From Chloroflexota bacterium (lineage in GTDB: Bacteria; Chloroflexota; Anaerolineae; Aggregatilineales; J027): a stretch of DNA of 64,000 nt. Shown one piece after another: positions 9,399 to 16,723 of the stretch. A model generated the notes under the pieces. It was not told where the DNA came from. It searched no databases and was given only the letters and a program-made list of their open reading frames with translations. Each line of letters starts with the position of its first letter. Within the stretch, counting starts at the first letter, position 1. The DNA lies in assembly GCA_024434115.1 (NCBI GenBank), contig QMIT01000013.1, forward strand, positions 108,916 to 172,915. Reading direction: 5' to 3'. Position numbers and translations under genes: made by a program.

Positions 9399-9797
9399 AT
9401 GCCGACGCGGTACCATATCACACCTTACGACCCGCAGGCTTGGCAGTCTGATGACGACACAATACCCAAGCCTACCAGCGACCTGCATATCTTCTTTAGC
9501 GATTTTATGCGGCAAGCAAGGCTCGTATGGCCTGATATGGGAGTACGCCCGCCGAGGGGTTGGGCAATCTACTACAATCAAGAATCTGGCGTAAGCGGCT
9601 CGTTTTCGGGTGACTTATTCCAGATTCTTAGCCTTTCAATAGGTCGTGGTTTTGCCGAATTTGTGGTTTGGTATCGGACTTATATCCCGTCTCAATACCC
9701 CTTATTCTTGTTTGAAGAGGGAGATTGGGATAGGCTAGAACTAACCGGCAAAATTACAGAGGCAGACATCATAGCATTTCTGGGGATTGACTACTGA
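9399..9797 (+). CDS. hypothetical protein, 132 aa
   Basis: Not recognised. Acidic, aromatic-rich soluble protein (WPDMGVRPPRGWAIYYNQ, FAEFVVWYRTYIP, FEEGDWDRLEL) ending in a short helix with FLGIDY. It begins 3 nt after the aldolase stop, which argues for translational coupling. Its size, acidity and Trp content are common in immunity-type proteins, but no toxin gene is adjacent, so no function is assigned. Confidence 0.55.
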   Translation: MPTRYHITPYDPQAWQSDDDTIPKPTSDLHIFFSDFMRQARLVWPDMGVRPPRGWAIYYNQESGVSGSFSGDLFQILSLSIGRGFAEFVVWYRTYIPSQYPLFLFEEGDWDRLELTGKITEADIIAFLGIDY

Positions 9798-9827
9798 AGA
9801 TCGGATTTGGATTCTATGGAGTGGCCC

Positions 9828-9879
9828 GTCCTCATTTCGAGGACATTGATTTGGTAGCCGGGGATTTCTAATCCTCGGC
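9828..9879. other. two tandem hairpins in short intergenic gap
   Basis: GTCCTC/GAGGAC (9828-9833 with 9839-9844, 5-nt loop) followed by GCCGGGGAT/ATCCTCGGC (9857-9865 with 9871-9879, 5-nt loop, one G-T pair), then GTTTAAG. They fill the gap before the Nudix gene. No strong T-run, so they may be a weak terminator or a structured leader. Confidence 0.4.
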
Positions 9880-9890
9880 GTTTAAGAATA

Positions 9891-10442
9891 GTGAGCGCGA
9901 TCATGGGTGCCAAAGAACAAGGCGCAGACACCACCACTACCGCCAACCGCTGGCAGGTCGTTGCCCGTACCCTCAATTTCATCACGTATCAGGGCAATTT
10001 GTTATTGATGAAACGTGCCATGCACAAACGTATTTTCCCCGGCTTCTACAATGGGGTGGGGGGGCATATCGAGCGCGACGAAGACCCCTTGACCAGCGCC
10101 CGCCGCGAAATTTTGGAAGAAACAGGCCTGCATATTGCCCAATTACGATTTTGTGGCAGTACCCACATTGACGCGGGGCAGTCCACAGGCATCATTTTAT
10201 ACATCTTTACAGGTGAGGCGGATTCGCGTAAAGTGGTGGATTGTGAGGAAGGCACATTGGAATGGCTGCCACTCGCTCCCTTGCTGGAAAGCCTACAAAA
10301 TGGCACGAATCAACTGCCGCTGGTTGAAGATTTGCCGATTACCCTGCCACGCATTTTTGGTAAGGACGCACCACCCCTGCCATTTTTCGCCCATGTGAGT
10401 TATGACGACGCCGACCAGATTGTTTTTCGCGCCGCCGATTAA
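9891..10442 (+). CDS. Nudix hydrolase
   Basis: 183 aa with a complete Nudix box: G-x5-E-x7-REILEETGL (about residues 61-83), preceded by NGVGGHIERDE. Nudix enzymes hydrolyse nucleoside diphosphates linked to another group, using Mg2+ held by the box Glu residues. The C-terminal third carries LPITLPRIFGKD and ends in an acidic helix. The GTG at 9891 and the ATG at 9903 are both possible starts and neither has a convincing ribosome site. It ends one base before the convergent histidine kinase gene. Substrate unknown. Confidence 0.85.
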   Translation: MSAIMGAKEQGADTTTTANRWQVVARTLNFITYQGNLLLMKRAMHKRIFPGFYNGVGGHIERDEDPLTSARREILEETGLHIAQLRFCGSTHIDAGQSTGIILYIFTGEADSRKVVDCEEGTLEWLPLAPLLESLQNGTNQLPLVEDLPITLPRIFGKDAPPLPFFAHVSYDDADQIVFRAAD

Positions 10443-11693
10443 CTATTCTTCCAGTAAATTACCAAGCGTTGGGCCAGTATCGGGCATATCTACCCAGCCT
10501 GTTTCTTCGATATTGATCTCCGTCGTGGCCCGTCGCGCATCAAGCGGTAGCTGAATCGTGAAGGTGCTGCCTTCATTTGGCGTCGAATCCACCGTAATCG
10601 TGCCGCCGTGACTTTCGACGATATGTTTGACAATCGGTAGCCCTAGCCCAACGCCGCCGAACAAGTGCCCTTCATAGCTTTCGATGCGTTCAAATCGTTT
10701 AAACAGGCGTGGCATAAATTCGGATGGGATGCCAATACCCTGATCCGTAATAGCTACCACAACCGATTGACCTTCGGGATGGGCCGCAATCAAAACTCCG
10801 CCCCCCTCCGGACTGAATTTCAGCGCATTATCAATCAGATGCCGGAACACCCGCACCATGCCGTCGTGGTCAGCCAGAATCGTCGGCAAATTCTCGGCAA
10901 TCTCAAAGCGCAGTGTGGCCCGATATTCACTCAAAACGGGCGACAACTGCTCCATAACTTCATCAAAGACCTCGCGCAAATCCACTTTGGAAAATCCGAA
11001 GTCCAGCAAATCCATCTCTTGCACAAACAATAGGTCGTTGACCAAGCTGATGATGCGGTTAAACGAAAAGTTGATCTTATCAATCGCCATATTCAGCGCT
11101 GGGCCAGTCATCATGCCCGCCTTGACCAGTTGAATATAGCCTTTTGCGCCAGTCAGAGGGGTGCGTAGTTCATGCGCCAGCGTATCCAAGAATTCGTTAC
11201 GCTGTTGTTCTTGGCGTTTGAGTTCGGCATACGCTTCTTCAACGATCTCTTTTTGGCGGCGCAGTTCATCCATCGCCAATTGGTCGTTGGCCCGCATTCG
11301 GTTAATCATGGTGCGCACCAGCGTCAGCACCATGCGAGGGTTTTGTTCAATCGCCCCTTCAAAGGTGGTGCGGTCTAGCTCCAAAATTGTCGAGGGCACA
11401 AGGGTTTTGACCGTCGCGCTCCGAATGGCATTGCCATGCAGTAGGGCCATCTCGCCAAAAAACTCACCCGCCTCCAAAACACGCAGCAATCGCTCTTCGT
11501 CTTCACTCATGCGCTTGGTAATGGCGATTTGTCCGCTGCCAACCATATAAAAGGTGTCGCCGCGATCCCCTTCATAACACAAGACCCAACCCGCTGGATA
11601 GTTTTTAATGAGGGCTAACCGCGCGAGATGGGCTATGACTTTTTGATCTATATTGGGAAAGACGTTGCTTAAGAGTGCTATTGGGTCAATCAT
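10443..11693 (-). CDS. cyclic-nucleotide-binding-domain sensor histidine kinase
   Basis: About 416 aa, soluble. The N-terminal CNB/CAP-ED domain (about 20-130) has GDTFYMVGSGQIAITKR and EFFGEMALLHGNAIRSA; the usual PRxAT phosphate cassette is replaced by NAIRSAT, so a ligand other than cAMP, or none, is possible. A coiled coil leads to the HisKA H-box (FLDTLAHELRTPL), then N-box HLIDNALKFSP and G-boxes DQGIGIP and GGVGLGLPIV. No response regulator lies nearby, so it is an orphan kinase. An ATG at 11741 would add 16 residues, but GAGGCG about 7 nt before the ATG at 11693 favours the shorter form. Confidence 0.85.
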   Translation of the reverse strand: MIDPIALLSNVFPNIDQKVIAHLARLALIKNYPAGWVLCYEGDRGDTFYMVGSGQIAITKRMSEDEERLLRVLEAGEFFGEMALLHGNAIRSATVKTLVPSTILELDRTTFEGAIEQNPRMVLTLVRTMINRMRANDQLAMDELRRQKEIVEEAYAELKRQEQQRNEFLDTLAHELRTPLTGAKGYIQLVKAGMMTGPALNMAIDKINFSFNRIISLVNDLLFVQEMDLLDFGFSKVDLREVFDEVMEQLSPVLSEYRATLRFEIAENLPTILADHDGMVRVFRHLIDNALKFSPEGGGVLIAAHPEGQSVVVAITDQGIGIPSEFMPRLFKRFERIESYEGHLFGGVGLGLPIVKHIVESHGGTITVDSTPNEGSTFTIQLPLDARRATTEINIEETGWVDMPDTGPTLGNLLEE

Positions 11694-11821
11694 GGCTCGC
11701 CTCAAATTTCTGCCCACAGGGATTGGTATGGAGTGTAACATGTGCCAATCAGTCGGCGCTACTCGTGGGTTAAAAAAGCGTTATACTGGTCTCCCAAAAG
11801 ACACAAAGGGGAATTGAATCT

Positions 11822-13027
11822 ATGCGGCGTGTTGGAGTTCTCTTGCTCATTGGGATAATGCTATTGGTCGGCTGTGGAAACAAGGATGATGCTCAAAGCC
11901 AATCCGATTCACCACGCCAGCGAACCCTTGCGCCACGTGCGACCCCAACGTTTACCGGCCCTGTCAGTCTGTCATTGTGGCATCCCTATCAAGGCGCGAA
12001 TGCGGATGCCCTGCAATCCGCCGCCGCAAAATTCACCGAAGCAAATCCTACCCTAACCGTTGCGCTGGAATATCACGCCCCCGATTCACTACTGGCAGAC
12101 TATCAGCAAGCGGTTCGTCAGGGCGGTGGCCCGGATATTTTGGTCACACAGCCAGAATGGGTGGGGGGCTTGGTCGAAAATCGCCTAATCTTGCCGCTTG
12201 ATACAGCGCTGATTGATGAGGTCGGCACACGCACCGATTCGCCGCTTTTCCAGAGTCTGGATTATCAAGGTCAATATTGGGCCAGCCCGCTTACCGCCGA
12301 TTTGCTGGTGATGTACTCCAAGATAGCCGACATCACCCTTGTGCCAAGTGGCATTGATGATTTGTTGGTGGTTGCAGGCGAAAACGGGGCGGTCTTTCCT
12401 GCTGACCCTATGAATCTGCTCGGCCTCTATCCCTCTGGTGCATTTTTTGATGCTGGTGGGCGTCCCGTGGTAGATGAAGAGGGGTTGACAATAGTGGGTA
12501 CGGTGCTGCAAACGCTGGCGGTTAATCCGAACGTCACCTTTAGTGATGACCCTGCGGCTTTTGTCACCGGGAACGCCTCCGCCTTAATTGCTCCCGCCAG
12601 CCTTTATCCGACACTCGCCGCTGCCTTGGGCGATCAATTACGTATCTCGCTTTTGCCGGAAGTGATAGCCGGAGTAGCGTGGCGGCCAATACTTGATCTC
12701 ACCCTGCTTACGGTGAATGTCAATGTGACGGACGAATCGCTGCGGGCGGCCTCGTTATTTATGGGGTATCTGATAAGCCCTGAAGCACAGGCCCAGCTTG
12801 CCGAGCAGGGCGATTTTATGCCACTTATGAACATCACTTCCACGACGGACAGCGCCACAAGGTTGTATATCCAGCAGATGCGGAGTGCCCAATCCACCAC
12901 GCTTGACCCCAACTTCTATACCACCTTTTTGCCGAACTTCGCCAATCTCTTGACCCAGATGCGCCAACCGGGTGCGGATATTCCAGCGTTGATTGGGGCG
13001 TGGCTGTTGGAATCGGCGGCTCAATAG
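11822..13027 (+). CDS. ABC transporter substrate-binding lipoprotein, family 1 (sugar type)
   Basis: 401 aa lipoprotein: signal peptide with lipobox LLVGCG (Cys about 19) then a short disordered linker and a two-lobed binding domain starting VSLSLWHPYQGANADAL, typical of MalE/UgpB-like proteins. The internal GPDILVTQPEWVGGL and late FMGYLISPEAQAQLAEQGDFMP blocks also fit. Good ribosome site AAGGGGAA 8 nt before the ATG. No permease or ATPase gene is adjacent, so the transporter partner is elsewhere. The convergent secreted alpha-amylase suggests maltodextrin-like ligands, as inference. Confidence 0.82.
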   Translation: MRRVGVLLLIGIMLLVGCGNKDDAQSQSDSPRQRTLAPRATPTFTGPVSLSLWHPYQGANADALQSAAAKFTEANPTLTVALEYHAPDSLLADYQQAVRQGGGPDILVTQPEWVGGLVENRLILPLDTALIDEVGTRTDSPLFQSLDYQGQYWASPLTADLLVMYSKIADITLVPSGIDDLLVVAGENGAVFPADPMNLLGLYPSGAFFDAGGRPVVDEEGLTIVGTVLQTLAVNPNVTFSDDPAAFVTGNASALIAPASLYPTLAAALGDQLRISLLPEVIAGVAWRPILDLTLLTVNVNVTDESLRAASLFMGYLISPEAQAQLAEQGDFMPLMNITSTTDSATRLYIQQMRSAQSTTLDPNFYTTFLPNFANLLTQMRQPGADIPALIGAWLLESAAQ

Positions 13028-13036
13028 GACAACACA

Positions 13037-13066
13037 ACCCCCTCAACCATGTTTTGGCGAGGGGGT
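13037..13066. terminator. hairpin between convergent genes
   Basis: ACCCCCTC (13037-13044) pairs with GAGGGGGT (13059-13066), 14-nt loop. No T-run on either side, so termination strength is uncertain. It lies between the binding-protein and alpha-amylase genes. Confidence 0.5.
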
Positions 13067-13093
13067 ATGACCACATTGAGTACAGATTGTTGA

Positions 13094-14650
13094 CTACCCG
13101 CCGACCTGCAAAATCGCAAACCCGGCTGGTTCAATGGTGAATTCAGCACCCTCAAGGCTGAATTTCTCACTCAAGATTACGCTTGCACTTGAAATGTCTG
13201 AGAAGGAACTGGTGACCGGGGCGTCGCTGAAATTAATCACAACCACGTTGTAATTGCCTGAATCCACGTCCCCCAGTGCCAGTGTATAGAGATCATCCTC
13301 GCCTGCCGTAAGATCAACTTTGGTGGCAAGGTTGGATTGTAGAGAAGGAGTTGAATTGCGGATTTGGGTCAGCGTGCGATAGAAATTCAGTAAAGAGGCC
13401 GGGTCGCTGTCTTGCTCCTCGACACTGATTAGGTCGTCGGGTTCATTATAACCGTTGGTAGGTGCAAACCATGTTGGCAGCCCCTCACCGGATTCACTGG
13501 TATACCAATCCATCGGCTCACGGCGGTACTCGTCCCAATAGGGCGCACCGGTGCCTTTGCTGCCGAACATGCCGATTTCTTCACCATAATAAATCATAGG
13601 CGTTCCGGGGGCGGTCATCAACAACACGGCGGCGGCACGGGCACGCTCAAAATCACCTTCGACTTCGCTCATGACACGGTTGGTGTCGTGATTATTGATG
13701 AATTTGACCAAATGTGCTCCTTCTGGGAAGAGTTTGGTGGAGGCCAGCATTGCTGTTTCTACTAAGTTAGTGGAGGAAACCCCGGTCAGCGCATTATCCC
13801 CATTCGCATTGTTATCCACTTCAACTGCGTGGTAGGTGGGGAAGTCAAAGACGGCGTTGAACGCATCCCCTTCCAGATAGGGTCGCAATTCCGACGCGGT
13901 ACGCAGCCATGCCTCCCCTAACAATAGGGCATCCGGGTTGACTTTTTCAATTGCCGTCCGTACTTCGACCCAGAAATTTAAGGGTGGGCCGACGGCCACA
14001 TCACAGCGCAAACCGTCAAACCCATCGGAGAGGTCGCCATCATCATTTGGGTCAAGCCAATAGGTAGCAATATCTATCATATAGTTGCGTGCAAAACGGC
14101 TGTTATAGTTGATGAGGGGCATCGAATCGAGGCCAGCAAAACCGCGATAGTCGGTTTGGGCATCATTTGTCCAGCTATAGAAATTGCCTTGTGCGACCTC
14201 TGGATGACCAAATCGCTCCAAGAACATAGGATGCTGATTTGACGTATGATTGGCGATGTAATCCATAATGATATACATGCCCCGTTCATGCACGGCTTGA
14301 ATGAGGGCCAATAGGTCGTCTTTCGTCCCAAAATCGGGATTGACCCCATAATAATCCGTCACGTCGTAACCATGATAGCTGGGACTGGGGTGGATGGGCG
14401 AGAGCCAGATGATATTCGCGCCGAGGCTTTGAATATAATCCAATTTCTCTTGAACACCTTTTAGATCACCGATGCCGTCGTCATCCGAATCGTAAAAACT
14501 GCGCACAAACACTTGATACATAATGCCATCGCCAAACCACTGAGCGCCAAAGAGGTCATCTTGGGCTTGGGTGGGGTGTGATGGGGCACTCAGCGTAAAG
14601 ACTGAAATGAGTAGTGCAATGCAAAGGATACTACTGAGCAAATGTCGCAT
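13094..14650 (-). CDS. secreted alpha-amylase family glycoside hydrolase (GH13)
   Basis: 518 aa with a signal peptide (hydrophobic residues 5-24, then SHPTQA). The catalytic (beta/alpha)8 barrel begins GDGIMYQVFVRSFYDSDDDG. The GH13 conserved regions are present: DYIANHTS (region I), GFDGLRCDVA with the nucleophile Asp (II), LLGEAW with the acid/base Glu (III) and FINNHDTNR with the third carboxylate (IV). A calcium-type loop DSDDDGIGD is visible near residue 54. A small beta C-domain ends in ILQVGG. It probably cleaves extracellular alpha-glucans, feeding the solute-binding protein encoded on the other strand. Confidence 0.92.
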   Translation of the reverse strand: MRHLLSSILCIALLISVFTLSAPSHPTQAQDDLFGAQWFGDGIMYQVFVRSFYDSDDDGIGDLKGVQEKLDYIQSLGANIIWLSPIHPSPSYHGYDVTDYYGVNPDFGTKDDLLALIQAVHERGMYIIMDYIANHTSNQHPMFLERFGHPEVAQGNFYSWTNDAQTDYRGFAGLDSMPLINYNSRFARNYMIDIATYWLDPNDDGDLSDGFDGLRCDVAVGPPLNFWVEVRTAIEKVNPDALLLGEAWLRTASELRPYLEGDAFNAVFDFPTYHAVEVDNNANGDNALTGVSSTNLVETAMLASTKLFPEGAHLVKFINNHDTNRVMSEVEGDFERARAAAVLLMTAPGTPMIYYGEEIGMFGSKGTGAPYWDEYRREPMDWYTSESGEGLPTWFAPTNGYNEPDDLISVEEQDSDPASLLNFYRTLTQIRNSTPSLQSNLATKVDLTAGEDDLYTLALGDVDSGNYNVVVINFSDAPVTSSFSDISSASVILSEKFSLEGAEFTIEPAGFAILQVGG

Positions 14651-14747
14651 AAGCCTATCCTAACTATCCTAAGTGAGAATGGCTCCGACTATACCACGAA
14701 AATGGGCGGGAGAGGGGTAATCTTGTGCCCCCTCCGATTGATCGGGT

Positions 14748-15110
14748 CTATATGATGGTATGGCGTTTAGCGCGTTGTATCGTTGGCAGTTTGCGGCTGG
14801 CAAAGAAAGCCATAGCGATTACTCCACCAACAATGGTGATAAGCGTCAGGGTCGAGAAAACACCCCATAAGCCAACCCACCTGTCATGATCCTTGTTGTA
14901 ATTGCCATAATAGCGTGGGCGTGCTGGCTCGACTGGGGCTTCTGGTGCAACGGCATCTCCAATTGGGGCCTTAATTTCAAAATCATCTGACCCTTCATCC
15001 CACGAGCCGCTGTCGTCACTGGCAATGGCGGCGAATCCTGAACATACACACATGCACGCAAATACCGCGCCGACCATGATTAAGCATAATGCAACTGGTT
15101 TTTTCATCAT
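14748..15110 (-). CDS. hypothetical membrane protein, 120 aa
   Basis: Not recognised. Two hydrophobic segments: an N-terminal one (about 5-28), Cys-rich (FACMCVCSGF), that could be a signal anchor, and a C-terminal one (about 83-106). Between them is an acidic then Pro-rich stretch with RYYGNYNKDHDRWVG. This suggests a small envelope protein with an external loop. GGGAG lies 6-9 nt upstream of paired ATG codons at 15110 and 15107. The 260 nt up to the tRNA gene contain AT-rich promoter-like sequence and a perfect palindrome. Confidence 0.6.
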   Translation of the reverse strand: MMKKPVALCLIMVGAVFACMCVCSGFAAIASDDSGSWDEGSDDFEIKAPIGDAVAPEAPVEPARPRYYGNYNKDHDRWVGLWGVFSTLTLITIVGGVIAMAFFASRKLPTIQRAKRHTII

Positions 15111-15244
15111 CCACTACTCCCAATAGCTGGTTGGTGCTGCTAAACTCTATACGCGGTATTGCCAACTCGGTTGCAGATGGATTTTGGGGTCAACGCATTA
15201 GAATATAAGTTCTATAAATCTACATTATATAAATGATATGTGTA

Positions 15245-15268
15245 AATCCGTAACCATGGTTACGGATT
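15245..15268. promoter_or_regulatory. perfect 24-bp palindrome, probable operator
   Basis: Half-site AATCCGTAACCA is followed at once by its exact reverse complement, with no spacer. A TATAAT (15282-15287) lies 13 bp downstream. The palindrome sits between the small membrane protein gene and the tRNA-Thr promoter, so it may control either. No matching regulator is obvious in the window. Confidence 0.5.
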
Positions 15269-15327
15269 CAAATTCGGCGCATATAATTCAGAGCCATGCA
15301 GAATAGGTTTTACGCCCAAAGTCGGAC

Positions 15328-15356
15328 TTGATTCAGATGGGGGCAAATGCTACAAT
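15328..15356 (+). promoter_or_regulatory. sigma-70 type promoter for tRNA-Thr and probably the T-box transcript
   Basis: TTGATT (15328-15333), a 17-bp spacer, then TACAAT (15351-15356). The expected start near 15363 is 8 nt before the mature tRNA. No good separate promoter is visible between the tRNA and the T-box leader. Confidence 0.7.
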
Positions 15357-15370
15357 GACTAATATCGAGT

Positions 15371-15442
15371 GCCGTTGTAGCTCAATGGCAGAGCATTCGC
15401 TTCGTAAGCGAGAGGTTATGGGTTCAACTCCCATCAACGGCT
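15371..15442 (+). tRNA. tRNA-Thr (anticodon CGT)
   Basis: A 72-nt cloverleaf reads cleanly: acceptor GCCGTTG/CAACGGC, D stem GCTC/GAGC, anticodon stem TTCGC/GCGAG with loop TTCGTAA (anticodon CGT, reading ACG), T stem ATGGG/CCCAT with TTCAACT loop, discriminator T. CCA is not encoded. The T-box leader begins about 20 nt downstream, so this tRNA and the leader are likely cut from one transcript. Confidence 0.93.
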
Positions 15443-15460
15443 TAACAACATACTCTACTG

Positions 15461-15714
15461 CGATGATGGCGAGGAGTAGGTGGATTGAGATGTGCAGAGA
15501 GGGTTATGATTGGTGCAAGTAACCCCATCATCACCGCCGAAGGTCGCGCCAGAGCAGATGCCCTGAAAGATTGAGTAAGGGTATCCGGGTTTGCCCGTTA
15601 CAGCTTTAATGAGTGCCCTACCTGTTGAACTAAGGGTAGGGAACTAAGGTGGTACCGCGAAAGTAACAGCCCTTTCGTCCTTTAGCAATATTGTGACGGA
15701 GGGGCTTTTTGTTT
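15461..15714 (+). ncRNA. T-box riboswitch leader, probable valine specifier
   Basis: The T-box sequence AAGGTGGTACCGCG is at 15646-15659, followed by a 12-bp terminator stem (15668-15679 with 15695-15706) and a T-run. Stem I: TGGCG (15467-15471) pairs with CGCCA (15547-15551); above it a loop has AGTA on the 5' side and GAA then G-GTC-G on the 3' side, closed by GGTG/CACC. GTC (15543-15545) is the best specifier candidate and means valine. TGGT in the T-box would pair with ACCA, fitting a tRNA with discriminator A as in tRNA-Val. Uncharged tRNA-Val would then allow read-through into the methyltransferase and valS. Confidence 0.88.
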
Positions 15715-15759
15715 GGATTTGGCGCGATTGTTCGGTAAGGTAATGGAGATCAGGTACGG

Positions 15760-16554
15760 ATGTTTCGAGCGATAAGCAGGACAGCCATGAAACAAGATAA
15801 CTGGCAGCCCGCCAACACGATTGAGGTTGACCTCTGGTACAGCGATTGGGACGCCCAACTAGATCGTGAGGGGATGCAAATTCGGCGCTGGATGCGGGAT
15901 CGGAATGTGACCTCAGTCTTGGATGCCTCGTGTGGGCCGGGAACCTATGCCGTTGCGTTGGCCCAACAGGGTTTCCAAGTCACTGCTGCCGATGGACGCA
16001 CCCGTTTATTGGAGCAGGCCCGTGTCAATGCCCACCACTACAATCTGGCGCGTAAGATCAAATTTGTTGAGGCGGGTTTTCTGGAACTGCCACAAAAAGT
16101 CGGCGGGGAGGGTCAATTTGACGCTGTATTGACCAAAGGCAATGCTGTGCCCCGCCTGATTTCGGATGAAGATATTGCGGCGACGTTGGCGAATTTTCAT
16201 CAACTGCTGCGCCCCGGTGGTACGGTCATGATTGGGATGCAAGATTTTGAGCCATTTGTCGAAGACCGTCCGCGTTTTATACCGATTGGGGTGGAAGATG
16301 ACGACGAAGAAGCCCCACAGCAGGTCAAATTCCAAGTCTGGGATTGGGAAGATGGCCCGCCGCTCATGGTCAAGATTAATCATTTTCTCGTTACTGGACG
16401 CGGTATGGATTACCTGACCTATAAACGCGAGGAACGCTGTCGGGCGATTACGGCGGTAGAGATGCAAGTCGGTTTGCTCGAAGCGGGTTTTGAAAAGATT
16501 GAGATTATTCGTGACCGCCTTGAAGTGGTCATGATTGCCACCAAACCACACTAG
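15760..16554 (+). CDS. class I SAM-dependent methyltransferase
   Basis: 264 aa (255 if the ATG at 15787, with AGGA 6 nt upstream, is used). Rossmann-type SAM fold: motif I SVLDASCGPGTYAVALAQ, motif II VTAADGRT, and FDAVLTKGNAVPRL at the motif IV place, followed by LLRPGGTVMIGMQD. Such a sequence fits small-molecule or tRNA/glycine-type methyltransferases; the substrate cannot be told. It is the first gene behind the T-box leader, ahead of valS, so it should rise when valine is scarce. Confidence 0.8.
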   Translation: MFRAISRTAMKQDNWQPANTIEVDLWYSDWDAQLDREGMQIRRWMRDRNVTSVLDASCGPGTYAVALAQQGFQVTAADGRTRLLEQARVNAHHYNLARKIKFVEAGFLELPQKVGGEGQFDAVLTKGNAVPRLISDEDIAATLANFHQLLRPGGTVMIGMQDFEPFVEDRPRFIPIGVEDDDEEAPQQVKFQVWDWEDGPPLMVKINHFLVTGRGMDYLTYKREERCRAITAVEMQVGLLEAGFEKIEIIRDRLEVVMIATKPH

Positions 16555-16583
16555 ACCTCAGCCTTGAAAGGGGGTGATGGTGC

Positions 16584-16703
16584 ATGTCACTTGTAGGAAA
16601 ACCTAGCGATGACCCTGCGGTAGTTCGTTTAAGCCGATTTGATCGGGGTAGGGCGCTGTTGAATTGGCATGGCCTTGCCCCACTGAGCAAAGCAATTCTC
16701 TAA
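16584..16703 (+). CDS. possible small protein between methyltransferase and valS, 39 aa
   Basis: A short frame starts MSLVGKPSDDPAVVRLSRF and runs to a TAA at 16701-16703. A strong ribosome site AAAGGGGGT lies 9 nt before the ATG, much better than those of its neighbours. It is basic, soluble and lacks runs of valine codons, so it is not an ordinary leader peptide. It ends 20 nt before valS. An imperfect hairpin (16645-16654 with 16672-16681) overlaps its end. It could be a real small protein or a device that brings ribosomes to valS. Confidence 0.4.
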   Translation: MSLVGKPSDDPAVVRLSRFDRGRALLNWHGLAPLSKAIL

Positions 16704-16723
16704 CACTGAGGGATAGAAAACCA

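Noticed and set aside
9791..9985. Minus-strand 64-aa frame overlapping the Nudix start
   Set aside because: Half of it is antisense to the Nudix gene and the rest covers the two hairpins; no ribosome site or family match.
15328..15522. 64-aa frame across the tRNA-Thr gene
   Set aside because: It runs through the promoter, tRNA and T-box leader, which have clear structural explanations.
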